This document shows, piece by piece, positions 25,576-34,732 of a DNA stretch of 64,000 bases (position 1 is its first letter; every line of letters begins with the position of its first letter). Source of the DNA: Ancylobacter gelatini (lineage in GTDB: Bacteria; Pseudomonadota; Alphaproteobacteria; Rhizobiales; Xanthobacteraceae); contig NZ_JAKVIL010000011.1 in the NCBI RefSeq assembly GCF_022601675.1, forward strand, positions 62,001-126,000, given 5' to 3'. Position numbers and translations under genes: made by a program. The notes below the pieces were generated by a model. The model searched no databases, was not told where the DNA came from, and was given only the letters and a program-made list of their open reading frames with translations.

Positions 25576-28500
25576 CTAGGAGGCGGCTTTGGGCTCCACC
25601 ATGGCGGTACCCGGGGCGCCTTCCTTCGGCCCGTTCTCCCGGGCGGGGGGCAGGCCGGCGGCCGGCGGCGGCGCCGGGCGGGCCGGACGCGGCGCCGCGG
25701 GTGCGGCAGGGCGTGGCGGGGCGGGCTGAGCGGCGGCGGGCAGCGGCGCCGGCGGTCTGGCTGCCACATCGGCCGGCGGCTCGGCGCCAGGATCGCGCGG
25801 GGTCGTGCGCGAGCCGGGACGCGCCAGCATGCGGCCGCGCTCCAGCAGCGAGGCCGGCTGGGTCTCCGGCTGCAGCAGCTTGCGCGCGTCTTCCGCCGAC
25901 ATCGGCTCGCCGAACAGATAGCCCTGCCCGAAGCGGCAGCCGATCTTGCCGAGCGCCACGGCGGCGGGCTCGGCCTCGATGCCCTCCGCCACGATGTCCA
26001 TGCCCAGATCATGCGCCATGTTGACGATGGTGCGCAGGATCACCGGGCGCTGCGCCTTGTTGCCGTTGCGACCCAGCGCCTTCACGAAGGTGCGGTCGAT
26101 CTTGATCGTGTCGAACGGGAAACGCTGCAGATAGGCCATGGAGGAATAGCCGGTGCCGAAATCGTCCAGCGCGAGGCCGGCGCCGAGCTCGCGCATGCGC
26201 ATCAGGATCTGCGCGGCATATTCTGGATTCTCCATGGCGAGCGATTCGGTCAGCTCCAGCTTGAGCGTGCCGGGAGCCACCACATTGCGCGCCAGCACCG
26301 CCTTGATGTCCTGCAGCAGATCGTGCCGCAGCATCTGGCGGGAGGAGACGTTCACGCACATGAACACCGGCTCGCCGCGCATGCCGCGCTGCCAGATGCC
26401 GAGTTGGCGCGCCGCCGTGTCGAGCATGAACAGGCCGAGATCGACGATGAGGCCGGTATCCTCGGCGATGCCGATGAAATCGTCCGGGCCGAGCGTGCCG
26501 AGATTGGGGTGCTGCCAGCGCGCGAGCGCCTCGAAGCCGGCGATCGCGCGGGTCTGGAGATCGACGATCGGCTGGTAGACGACGTTGATCTCGTTGCGCT
26601 CCAGCGCCTGGCGCAGGTCGCTTTCCAGCGTCAGGCGATCCAGCTTGTGGGTGCGCATGGAGGGGCGGAACACCTCGATGCGATCGCCACCGACGCGCTT
26701 GGCGAAATACATGGCCAGCTCCGCGTCCTTGAGCATTTCTGTCGGGGCGCGGGTCTGGCCGTCGGCGAGCAGCAGGCCGATCGAGGCGGTGATGAAGATT
26801 TCGCGGTCGCCGAAGGTGATGGGCGCGCGCAGCGTGCGGCGCAGCGTATCGGCGAAGGCGGTGATGCGCTCGGGGTCCTTCTCCGAGAGCAGGATCAGCG
26901 CGAAATGGTCGCCGCCGAGCCGCGCCAGCGTGTCCTGCTGCTTGGTCAGCCGCATCAGGCGGCGGGCGACGGTGAGCAGGATGGAATCGCCGGCCGGCAT
27001 GCCGAGGCTGGCATTGACCTGCTTGAAGCGGTCGAGGTCGACCATCATGATGGTCGGCTTCAGCGTGTCGTCCGAGCGCGCCATGCCGATGGCGGAGGTG
27101 AGCCGGTCGATGAACAGCTCGCGGTTTGGCAGGCCGGTCAGGTTGTCGTGCACCGCGTCGTGGAGCATGCGCTCCTCGGCCGTGCGGCTCTCGGTGACGT
27201 CGGAGAGCGTGCCGATGCAGCGCACCACCTCGCCATCGGTGCCGACCACCGGCCGGGCGCGCAGGTTGAACCACAGATAATGGCCGTCATGGGCGCGCAG
27301 GCGGAAATCCTGGTCGATGCGCCCGCGCCGCTGGTCCAGCAGCCCGTCCAGCGTGGCGCGGAAGCGGTCGCGGTCGCCGGGGTGGATGATGTCGAGCCAG
27401 CCGGCGGCCTCGGTCTCCAGCGCGCCCTGCTTGAGCCCGAGCAGCAGCTCGGCCTCGGGGCTGACATGGATGCGGTCGGTGTCGACGTCCCAGTCCCACA
27501 CGATGTCGCCCGAGCCGGCGACGGCGAGCGCGCGGCGCTCCAGCTCCTGCGCGCTGCCGGCCACGGCGCCGATGCCGGCGAAGGCGTGCTGCATCACGGT
27601 GAAGCCGATCAGCATCACGATCAGCACCAGGCCGCCGAGCAGGGCGGGGGCCACCAGGTCGTTGCCGATGGCGCCCGAGACCGCCATGCCGGCGGTGATG
27701 ACCCAGACCACCAGCAGGAACAGGGTGGGGATGATCAGCACCGCGCGGTCGTAGCGGTGGAAGGCGAGCCACAGCACCACGCCGAAGCCCATGAACGACA
27801 CGATCATGAGCGAGGGCCGCGCGATGCCCGCCGCCGCCGAAGGGTCGAGCAGCGCGAGGCCGACCAGCGCGGCGAGGAAAACCAGCCAGCCGGCGGTGAT
27901 GTGGGCGTAGCGCACATGCCAGCGGTTGAGATTGAGATAGGCGAACAGGAACACGACCAGCGTGGCGGCAAGGATCGCCTCGCCCGCGGCGCGCCAGAAT
28001 TGCTGCGCCAGCGGCGAGATGCCGAACACTTTCGACCAGAAGCCGAAATCGAGGCCGATATAGCCGAGCACCGCCCACGCCAGCGCCGCGGCGGCCGGGA
28101 ACATGATCGAGCCCTTCACCACGAACAGAATGGTGAGGAACAGCGCCAGCAGGCCGGCAATGCCGATGACGATGCCGTTGTAGAGGGTGAAGGAGTTCAC
28201 CTTGTCCTTGAACGCCTCCGGCTCCCACAGATAGAGCTGCGGCAGGTGGGCGTCAGTCAGCTCGGCCACCAGTGTCACCGTGGTGCCGGGGTCGAGCGTG
28301 ATCATGTAGACGTCGGCATCCGCCGCGTTCTGTTTTTCCGGGCGGAAACCCTGGCTCGCGGTGATGTTGAGAATGCGCCGGTTGCCGAGGTCGGGCAGGA
28401 ACACGCCCGAGCCGACCATGCGGTAATGCGGCGCGACGATCAGCCGGTCGACCTGTTCGTCGGTATTGTTGGTGAGGGCGAACACCGCCCATTTGCTGCC

Positions 28501-28830
28501 GTTCGGCCCGGGCACCGCCGCGCGCACCTCGATGCGGCGCACGATGCCGTCGGCGCCGGGCACGGTGGAAATCTGCAGCCGGTCGGTTTCGCTGGTGTGG
28601 ATCTCGATCGCAGGGGCGAGATCGACCACCGGCGTATCCAGCCGGATCGCCACCGATTCCAGAGCCATGGCGGCGGGCGCGGACAGCAGCGTGGCGAGCA
28701 GCAGCGCGGCCAGGAGCAGGACGTGGCAGGCGACGGCGCGCGGGCGGGCGGCATGGGCGCGCCATCCAGGCAATGACGTGGCGCGCAGGTCCTGCGGGAA
28801 TGAGGGCAGGTATCGACGGAAGACGGTCAA
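25576..28830 (-). CDS. 7TM-PAS-GGDEF-EAL protein, probable c-di-GMP phosphodiesterase
   Basis: The order is signal peptide (about residues 32-56), an extracytoplasmic beta domain (60-195), seven membrane helices (210-420), PAS (430-550), GGDEF-like (560-720), EAL (735-985) and a Pro/Ala-rich tail of about 100 residues. The diguanylate cyclase motif reads GGDHF (639-643) in place of GG(D/E)EF. The EAL half keeps E767-A-L, ELTES, DDFGTGYSS and IKIDRTF, so hydrolysis of c-di-GMP is the likely activity. The start is uncertain: a TTG at 28830 has GAGG eight bases upstream and places the signal peptide well, whereas the farthest ATG (29025) adds 65 low-complexity residues. Confidence 0.85.
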   Translation of the reverse strand: MTVFRRYLPSFPQDLRATSLPGWRAHAARPRAVACHVLLLAALLLATLLSAPAAMALESVAIRLDTPVVDLAPAIEIHTSETDRLQISTVPGADGIVRRIEVRAAVPGPNGSKWAVFALTNNTDEQVDRLIVAPHYRMVGSGVFLPDLGNRRILNITASQGFRPEKQNAADADVYMITLDPGTTVTLVAELTDAHLPQLYLWEPEAFKDKVNSFTLYNGIVIGIAGLLALFLTILFVVKGSIMFPAAAALAWAVLGYIGLDFGFWSKVFGISPLAQQFWRAAGEAILAATLVVFLFAYLNLNRWHVRYAHITAGWLVFLAALVGLALLDPSAAAGIARPSLMIVSFMGFGVVLWLAFHRYDRAVLIIPTLFLLVVWVITAGMAVSGAIGNDLVAPALLGGLVLIVMLIGFTVMQHAFAGIGAVAGSAQELERRALAVAGSGDIVWDWDVDTDRIHVSPEAELLLGLKQGALETEAAGWLDIIHPGDRDRFRATLDGLLDQRRGRIDQDFRLRAHDGHYLWFNLRARPVVGTDGEVVRCIGTLSDVTESRTAEERMLHDAVHDNLTGLPNRELFIDRLTSAIGMARSDDTLKPTIMMVDLDRFKQVNASLGMPAGDSILLTVARRLMRLTKQQDTLARLGGDHFALILLSEKDPERITAFADTLRRTLRAPITFGDREIFITASIGLLLADGQTRAPTEMLKDAELAMYFAKRVGGDRIEVFRPSMRTHKLDRLTLESDLRQALERNEINVVYQPIVDLQTRAIAGFEALARWQHPNLGTLGPDDFIGIAEDTGLIVDLGLFMLDTAARQLGIWQRGMRGEPVFMCVNVSSRQMLRHDLLQDIKAVLARNVVAPGTLKLELTESLAMENPEYAAQILMRMRELGAGLALDDFGTGYSSMAYLQRFPFDTIKIDRTFVKALGRNGNKAQRPVILRTIVNMAHDLGMDIVAEGIEAEPAAVALGKIGCRFGQGYLFGEPMSAEDARKLLQPETQPASLLERGRMLARPGSRTTPRDPGAEPPADVAARPPAPLPAAAQPAPPRPAAPAAPRPARPAPPPAAGLPPARENGPKEGAPGTAMVEPKAAS

Positions 28831-29046
28831 AAACGTACCTCTGATAGTGCCGCGAAAGCCGCTCCCGCAGCCGCTTCCGAAACCAGTCCCCTGCCGGGCC
28901 GCGCGGGCGCGTTCGCCCTTCTCCGCCCCGCGCCACGATGAGTAGCGGCGCAAAGCGGCTGGGGCAAGGCATGGCCGCAACTCAGGCACGCCAAAGCGTG
29001 CCGCGGGGCGGGTATGCGACGGCATAGGGGCGGTGGCAAGGCACGC

Positions 29047-30090
29047 TCACGGCGTGGCCTCGCCGCTCCACACCTCCAGCCGGTGCTCGGCCTCTGTGCG
29101 CTGCTGGGGGGTGAGCTGGGCGACCATCTTGTCGAGCGCCGGGTCGTCCAGCTTCTGCGACTTGGCGGCAAGGTGCCAGGCGGCGGCGGCCACCATGTCC
29201 TGCGGGGCGCCCCGCCCGGCGGAGAGAATGCGCGCATAGCGGTTCTGCGCGATGGCATTGCCGGCCAGCGCCGCCTTGTGGAAGAGCGCGGCGGCACGTT
29301 CCTCGTCCTTCGGCACGCCGAAGCCGTTGAACACGGCGATGGCATATTCCGTCGTCGCCACGCGGTTGCCGACCATATCGGCGCGCTGCAGCAGGCGGGC
29401 CATTTCCACCGGGTCCTTCGGCACGCCATTGCCGTCGCGGTACAGCGTGGCGAGGGCGTAGAGCGCGTCGGGCTGGTCGAGATCGGCCGCGCGCTGGAAC
29501 CAGCCCGCCGCGACCGCGGGCTCCTTGGGAGCCACCTGCCCCTCAAGATAGATCAGGCCCAGATTATAGGCGGCGGCGGCATTGCCCTTCTCGGCGGCCT
29601 GCCGGAGCCAGTCGACGGCATTGTCCTTGTTGAGCGCGCCACGCCCGATATCGAGGGCGGCGAGGGTGAACAGCGCATCGGCATTGCCCTTGGCGGCGGC
29701 AGCCTCGAACCATTTGCGCGCGGCGGCATCATCCTGGCGCACGCCGTAGCCCTGCGAGAGCACCTCGCCCGCCAGCACCATCGACACCGGATCGCCGTCG
29801 CGCCGGGCGCGCTGCACGGCGAGGTCGAGCGCGGTCTTGAACTGGCCGCGCTGGAAGGCGGCGAAGGCCGGGTCAGGCTTGGCCGCGCTCTTTCGCACCG
29901 CGCCCGCGGTCGCCGCCGGCTTGGCAGCGGGCTTTGCGGCCGGCTTGGCGGTCGGCTTGGCCGCAGGTGCCGGCCTTGCGGGCTGGGCGGCCGGCGGGGC
30001 GCCCACCTGCGCCCCCGCGGGCCCGGCCAGCATCACCAGCGCGAAGCCGGCGGCGAGCCGCGCGAGAATCGGCCGGCGTGGCATGCTCAT
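29047..30090 (-). CDS. exported Sel1-repeat protein
   Basis: The 347-residue product has a signal peptide (to about residue 27, AGPAGAQ) and a low-complexity Ala/Pro/Lys stretch with repeated AKPAAKPAA. Five or more Sel1-like TPR units follow, for example AARKWFEAAAAKGNADALFTLA and AVAAGWFQRAADLDQPDALYALA in part. Such repeats mediate protein contacts in the envelope. Its ATG overlaps the ThiE-like stop by four bases, so the two are co-translated. It may share a transcript with the 7TM-EAL gene downstream across 216 bases. Confidence 0.85.
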   Translation of the reverse strand: MSMPRRPILARLAAGFALVMLAGPAGAQVGAPPAAQPARPAPAAKPTAKPAAKPAAKPAATAGAVRKSAAKPDPAFAAFQRGQFKTALDLAVQRARRDGDPVSMVLAGEVLSQGYGVRQDDAAARKWFEAAAAKGNADALFTLAALDIGRGALNKDNAVDWLRQAAEKGNAAAAYNLGLIYLEGQVAPKEPAVAAGWFQRAADLDQPDALYALATLYRDGNGVPKDPVEMARLLQRADMVGNRVATTEYAIAVFNGFGVPKDEERAAALFHKAALAGNAIAQNRYARILSAGRGAPQDMVAAAAWHLAAKSQKLDDPALDKMVAQLTPQQRTEAEHRLEVWSGEATP

Positions 30091-30731
30091 GCGTCGCCCC
30101 CGCCGCCGGCGAGATGCCGGGCCAGCGCTTCGAGGAGGTCCGGCGCCGCGCCGACGGCCAGATCGTCGACCGCGATGAAATCGGCGCCGACACCAACCAG
30201 CGTCTCGACCTCTTCCAGCGTGCGGGCATAGGCGACACAGGGCGGCTCGAAGAGCTGCGCCCACCAGTCGGTGCGCTCCAGCGTGATCTCGAAGGGCGGG
30301 CGACGGCCGGCAAGGTCCGGCTCGCCGAACATCACATAGTCCGCTCCCAGCTCGCCCGCGGTCATGGCGTCGTGCTTGCTGCGCAGTCCGCCGACCCCGG
30401 CAATGCCGTGCGGGCGCAGGGCCGGCAGCGCGTCCTTGAGCGCGTCGGTGTCGTCGAGATGCGCGCCGTCGGCCTCGATCGCCTCGGCGAGCGCGACATT
30501 GCCCTCGATCAGCAGCGCGGCGCCGGCCTCCCGGCAGGCCGACACCACCGGGCGCAGCGCGGCTGCGGGCGGAGGATCCCCCACCGGGCGCAGCAGCACC
30601 GCCGCCACGTCGAGCGCGGTCATCGCCGTGGTCAGAGCTTGCGTGAGCGCGGGGATCGTGGCCGCGTCGATCCGGGCCAGCAGGTAGAGACGCGGCGCCG
30701 GACGGGGAGGGGGAGACTGGTTTCGTGCCAT
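30087..30731 (-). CDS. thiamine-phosphate-synthase-like (ThiE/TenI fold) protein
   Basis: The 214-residue sequence has the TIM-barrel outline of ThiE/TenI (RLYLLARID at the first strand, DGAHLDDTDAL, GIAGVGGLRSKHDAM, GADYVMFGEPD). The phosphate and pyrophosphate motifs of true ThiE, normally GPxFPTxTK after the ADYV strand, are not recognisable. It may have a different substrate. Family members sit next to class I aldolase and transketolase genes in Rhizobiales, as here. The start is ATG 30731 (or 30734), with a weak ribosome-binding site. Confidence 0.7.
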   Translation of the reverse strand: MARNQSPPPRPAPRLYLLARIDAATIPALTQALTTAMTALDVAAVLLRPVGDPPPAAALRPVVSACREAGAALLIEGNVALAEAIEADGAHLDDTDALKDALPALRPHGIAGVGGLRSKHDAMTAGELGADYVMFGEPDLAGRRPPFEITLERTDWWAQLFEPPCVAYARTLEEVETLVGVGADFIAVDDLAVGAAPDLLEALARHLAGGGGDA

Positions 30732-31065
30732 CATCGAGCCATGTCGCAGGATGGCGGCGAAAGCACGACGAAACTGGCGCCGGTCGCGGCGGCATGAAGG
30801 CCGATCGCGACAGGTGTCAGCCGCGCCGCGCTCCTGCGCGCCGTTATAAGGCGGCCGGCTTGGGAAGGCGGTCCGCCGGGCCGGGTTCGTCCCTGTCCTA
30901 GAGCATGTCACCGCGTTGTTGAAGAGGGGCGGGGGCCCCGCCGCCCTGGGTGTGTTCATGAAGATGTCACGGCGCGCAGGCGGGGAGCCGCTTCACCGTG
31001 ACAGAGGCAAATGATAGGTACGTAGGTGTTAAAATGCGCCGGCTGCCTGCCGGCAGGGGGAAATC
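30732..31065. promoter_or_regulatory. 334-bp divergent region with three TGTCAC boxes
   Basis: Between the ThiE-like gene and the exported repeat protein are TGTCACCG (30906-30913), TGTCACGG (30965-30972) and the inverted copy CCGTGACA (30996-31003). The last two form a perfect 8-bp inverted repeat 23 bases apart. A CCTGCCGGCAGG palindrome (31046-31057) precedes the GGGGG ribosome-binding site. TAAAAT at 31030-31035 could be a -10 element, but no matching -35 was found. A GGCGGGG-G-CCCCGCC palindrome lies near 30929. Confidence 0.4.
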
Positions 31066-33558
31066 ATGCCCGCTCGTGTCCTGCGTAACGCCGTTTCATT
31101 TGCCTGCGCCGTCACCTTGGGAGCGCCCCTGCTGCTCGCCGCCGTTCCGGCGCTGGCGCAGCAGCCCGCCGCCCCGAGCCCGACCGCCGGAAGCGGCACC
31201 GCGCCCTATCAAGGTCTGTCCGCCGGCGCGCTGGCCTGGCCGCGCAGCTTCGATGTCGGCGACCAGATGCTTCAGGTCTACCAGCCGCTGATCGAGACCT
31301 GGAACGGTGACCAGCTTTCCGGCCGCGCCGCCATCGCCATTGGCCCGGCCAAGGGATCGCCGACCTACGGCATCGCCCATTTCACCGCGCGCGTGGCCAT
31401 CGACAAGCCGGCGCGCCTCGCCCAGCTCTCAACGATCGAGATCACCAAGGTCGACGTGCCGACTGATCCCTCTCAGGACACCGCGCTGATGAGCGCGCTG
31501 CAGTCGCGCATTCCGCCCGAAGGCATGAGCGTGGCGCTCGATCACCTCACAACCTCCTACGCGGCCGCCAAGGAAATCACCAAGGAGATGACGCAGCCGG
31601 TGGACAACACCCCGCCGCGCATCGTGTTCGCGAGCACGCCGACCCTGCTGGTGCAGGTGGCCGGCACGCCGGTTCTGCGCCCCGTGCAGGGCGCGCAGGG
31701 CTACCAGCGCGTGATCAATACCGGCCCGCTGATCCTGGTCGATGGCGCCGGGCTCTATCACCTTCAGGCCGCCGGCACCTGGTATCAGGCGCCCGCGATC
31801 GAAGGGCCGTGGACGGTGACGGTGGCGCCCACGCCGGACCTCCAGGCCGCCGGCGGCACCGCCAATTATGATGAGCCGGCGCAGTCCATGCTGCCGGCCA
31901 ATGGACAGAAGCCGGCCCAGCCCGCCGCCGCGATGGTCGTCACCGCCCCGACCGAGCTGGTGCTGACCAATGGCGCCGCGCAGATGGCGCCGGTCACCGG
32001 CACCTCGCTGCTGCGCATGAGCAACGCCAATCATGCGGTGTTCATGGACCCGTCCAACAATGCCTATTACGTGCTGGTGTCGGGCCGCTGGTTCCGCTCC
32101 ACCGGGCTGAACGGGCCGTGGAGCTTCGTGCCGGGCGCCCAGCTTCCGGCCGCGTTCGCGAAGATCGCACCGACCGATCCGGCCGCCAACGCGCTGGTCG
32201 CGGTGCCGGGCACGCCGCAGGCCAAGGAGGCGGCGATTGCCGCGACCGTACCGCAGACCGCGACCATCGCCCGCAACACCCAGCTCACCATCCAGTATGA
32301 CGGCGGCACGCCGAAATTCGTGCCGATCAAGGGCACGACGCTGCTCTATGCCGAGAACACCCGCACGCCGGTGATCCAGCTCGATACCGGGCGTTATTAT
32401 GCGCTGTTCCACGCCGCGTGGTTCGTTTCCACCACGCCGACCGGCCCGTGGAATGTCGCCGACGTGGTGCCGGCGGCGATCTACACCATCCCGGTTTCCT
32501 CGCCGCTGCATTATGTGACCTATGTGCGGGTTTATGCCTCGACGCCTCAGGCGGTGACGGTGGGCTACACGCCCGGCTATCTCGGCGTGGTGCTGGAGCC
32601 CGGCGGCACGGTGGTCTACGGCACCGGCTATAATTGCGTGGGCTATGTCGGCGCCACCTACTGGTATGGCTGCCCGCCGACCTATGGCTACAACGCCGCC
32701 TTCGGCTGGACCACCGGCTTCGCCTTCGGGTTCGTCGACGGCTATGACTGGGGCGTCGCCGATCCGTGGTGGGGGCCGTATTGGGGCCATGGCCCGTGGG
32801 GCGGCCCGTGGACCAACGTCAACATCAACCAGACCAACATCTATGGCGCCTGGGGCGGCGCGGCCGTGGTCAACCATGCCTATGGCTACAACCCGTGGAC
32901 CGGCAATGAATGGGCCGGGCGCAACGTCGCCGGCGTGACCGGCAACGGCACCGCCTTCGCCGGGCGCGGCGGGGCGGCCTTCAACCCGTGGAGCGGGAAC
33001 TACGCGGCCGGCCGCGAGGGCGCCTATGACAATCCCTATTCCGGGGCGCATGGCGAGGCGCGCGCCGGCATCGAGGGCAATGCCTATAACGGCAATTTCG
33101 CCGCCGGGCGGCAGTCCGCGGGCTACAACCCGACCACCGGCATCGGCCATGCCTCGGAGACCGGCGTGACCGACGTCGACGGCCATGTGAGTGCCGACAG
33201 CCGCGGCGTCGCCGGCAATGCGCGCACCGGCAATGCGGTGGCCTGGAACAACGGCAACATCTACACCGACCATGACGGCTCGATCCATCAATATGGCGAT
33301 GACGGCGCCTGGCAGCATCAGGCGGCCAATGGCGGCTGGCAGCGCGACACGGATCAGGGCCAGATCGATCGGCTGGACAGCCAGCGCAGCTTCCAGTCGA
33401 TGGGCGACCAGCGTTTCAATGACTTCGCCCATGCTGGCGGCTATGGCGATTTCGGTGGCGGGGGCTACCGGGGCGGCTTTGGCGATGGCGGCTTCCGCGG
33501 CGGCGACTTCGGCGGCGGCGGGTTCCATGGCTTTGGCGGGGGCGGCTTCCGCCGCTGA
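31066..33558 (+). CDS. large exported Gly/Tyr/Trp-rich repeat protein
   Basis: The 830-residue protein has a signal peptide (to about residue 32). Residues 226-250, 333-353 and 441-463 are three copies of a Y-Y/H-x-L...W-F/Y...GPW unit within a repeated beta domain. Residues 500-620 are dense in Tyr, Trp and Gly. Residues 608-725 contain at least five N-(P/A)-x-x-G-N/x repeats, and the last 40 residues are Gly/Phe/Arg-rich. GGGGGA precedes the ATG. This resembles a family of envelope-exposed proteobacterial proteins without a defined role; surface or matrix binding is a guess. It is monocistronic, with its own terminator. Confidence 0.82.
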   Translation: MPARVLRNAVSFACAVTLGAPLLLAAVPALAQQPAAPSPTAGSGTAPYQGLSAGALAWPRSFDVGDQMLQVYQPLIETWNGDQLSGRAAIAIGPAKGSPTYGIAHFTARVAIDKPARLAQLSTIEITKVDVPTDPSQDTALMSALQSRIPPEGMSVALDHLTTSYAAAKEITKEMTQPVDNTPPRIVFASTPTLLVQVAGTPVLRPVQGAQGYQRVINTGPLILVDGAGLYHLQAAGTWYQAPAIEGPWTVTVAPTPDLQAAGGTANYDEPAQSMLPANGQKPAQPAAAMVVTAPTELVLTNGAAQMAPVTGTSLLRMSNANHAVFMDPSNNAYYVLVSGRWFRSTGLNGPWSFVPGAQLPAAFAKIAPTDPAANALVAVPGTPQAKEAAIAATVPQTATIARNTQLTIQYDGGTPKFVPIKGTTLLYAENTRTPVIQLDTGRYYALFHAAWFVSTTPTGPWNVADVVPAAIYTIPVSSPLHYVTYVRVYASTPQAVTVGYTPGYLGVVLEPGGTVVYGTGYNCVGYVGATYWYGCPPTYGYNAAFGWTTGFAFGFVDGYDWGVADPWWGPYWGHGPWGGPWTNVNINQTNIYGAWGGAAVVNHAYGYNPWTGNEWAGRNVAGVTGNGTAFAGRGGAAFNPWSGNYAAGREGAYDNPYSGAHGEARAGIEGNAYNGNFAAGRQSAGYNPTTGIGHASETGVTDVDGHVSADSRGVAGNARTGNAVAWNNGNIYTDHDGSIHQYGDDGAWQHQAANGGWQRDTDQGQIDRLDSQRSFQSMGDQRFNDFAHAGGYGDFGGGGYRGGFGDGGFRGGDFGGGGFHGFGGGGFRR

Positions 33559-33593
33559 AGGCAAGGCGTTCCCAGCGCTCTGAGACACGATGG

Positions 33594-33619
33594 ATGCCCG
33601 GCCGCGCGCCGGGCATTTT
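33594..33619 (+). terminator. Rho-independent terminator of the exported repeat protein gene
   Basis: ATGCCCGGC (33594-33602) pairs perfectly with GCCGGGCAT (33608-33616) around CGCGC, followed by TTT. It starts 36 bases after the stop codon. Confidence 0.85.
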
Positions 33620-33644
33620 CGTTGGTGCCCAGCGAAGGCGGGAA

Positions 33645-33674
33645 ACGAAAAACGCCGCCCGGAAGGGGCGGCGT
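33645..33674 (-). terminator. Rho-independent terminator of the fba operon
   Basis: On the minus strand a perfect 9-bp stem (33652-33660 with 33666-33674) and 5-base loop is followed by TTTTTCGTTT. It lies 33 bases after the fba stop codon and faces the convergent terminator of the exported protein gene. Confidence 0.85.
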
Positions 33675-33706
33675 CTGACGGCATCAGTCGTTGACAGGAG
33701 CCGGCC

Positions 33707-34732
33707 TCAGGCCGCCTTCTTGCTTTCGACCTCGGCGCTCCACTGGCCCAGCGCGGCGAGGTAGTTCATCTTCGCGCGGTGGGTGAAGGCGGCCTGGCCG
33801 GCGGCCCAGTTCTCATCCTTGCCCGACCAGGCCTTCTGCGGCGCGGCCTGAAGCGCGCGGCCATAGGAGAAGGTCAGGTTCCACGGCAGCCCGCCGATCT
33901 TGATCATGGCATCGAGATGGGCGGTGGCGTCCTCGTCCGACTGGCCGCCGGACAGGAAGGCGATGCCGGGGACGGCGGAGGGCACGCAGTTCTTGAGCAG
34001 GCGCACCGTCTTCTCGGCGACTTCCTCGACCGAGGCCTGCGTCGGGCACTTCTTGCCGGACACCACCATGTTCGGCTTCAGCACCATGCCTTCGAGGCGG
34101 ATGCGGGCATAATAGAGCTGCTGGAAGGTTTCCTTCAGCACCCATTCGGTGACGTGGTAGCAGCGGTCGATGTCGTGGTCGCCGTCCATCAGCACTTCCG
34201 GCTCGACGATCGGCACGATGTTGGCTTCCTGGCACAGCGCCGCATAGCGGGCCAGCGCCTGGGCGTTGGCGATCAGCGAGGTGTAGCTCGGAATGCCGTT
34301 GCCGATGTCGATCACCGCCCGCCACTTCGAGAAGCGCGCGCCGAGATCGTAATATTCCTTGAGGCGGCCGCCGAGGCCGTCGAGGCCCTCGGTGATGGTC
34401 TCCCCGGGCGCACCCGGCTGCGGCTTGGCGCCGGCATCGACCTTGATGCCCGGGAGCGAGCCGGCCTTCTGGATCAGCTCCACCAGCGGCGTGCCGTCCT
34501 TGGCCTTCTGGCGGATGGTCTCGTCGAAGAGGATGACGCCCGAGATGTACTTGGTCATCGCCTCGTCGGAGCGAAACAGCATCTCGCGGTAATCGCGGCG
34601 ATTATCGAAGGTGGATTCGACACCGATATCGTCGAAACGCTTCTTGATCGTGCTTGAGCTTTCATCGGCGGCGAGGATGCCCTTGCCGCCGGCACACATT
34701 TTATACGCAACTTCGTCAAGACTGGCCGACAT
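33707..34732 (-). CDS. fructose-bisphosphate aldolase class I
   Basis: The 341-residue enzyme has the class I (Schiff-base) sequence: KGILAADESSSTIKKRF near the N-terminus, the EPEVLMDGDH strand, and the lysine region RLEGMVLKPNMVVSG. SGGQSDEDATAHL follows. It cleaves fructose-1,6-bisphosphate, or condenses trioses in gluconeogenesis and the Calvin cycle. The ATG at 34732 has GGGAG seven bases upstream. It is last in tkt-gap-pgk-fba, 268 bases after pgk, and a strong terminator follows. Confidence 0.95.
   Translation of the reverse strand: MSASLDEVAYKMCAGGKGILAADESSSTIKKRFDDIGVESTFDNRRDYREMLFRSDEAMTKYISGVILFDETIRQKAKDGTPLVELIQKAGSLPGIKVDAGAKPQPGAPGETITEGLDGLGGRLKEYYDLGARFSKWRAVIDIGNGIPSYTSLIANAQALARYAALCQEANIVPIVEPEVLMDGDHDIDRCYHVTEWVLKETFQQLYYARIRLEGMVLKPNMVVSGKKCPTQASVEEVAEKTVRLLKNCVPSAVPGIAFLSGGQSDEDATAHLDAMIKIGGLPWNLTFSYGRALQAAPQKAWSGKDENWAAGQAAFTHRAKMNYLAALGQWSAEVESKKAA

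Noticed and set aside
26011-28776. Plus-strand open frame of about 920 codons opposite the 7TM-EAL gene
   Set aside because: It mirrors the codon bias of the true gene on the other strand and shows no hydrophobic or catalytic pattern.
30929-30943. GC-rich palindrome GGCGGGG-G-CCCCGCC as a terminator
   Set aside because: The one-base centre gives a poor hairpin, no U-tract follows on either strand, and it lies upstream, not downstream, of both neighbouring genes.
31429-33684. Minus-strand open frame of about 750 codons opposite the exported repeat protein
   Set aside because: Its repeats are the reverse translation of the NPxxG and GPW repeats of the real gene.
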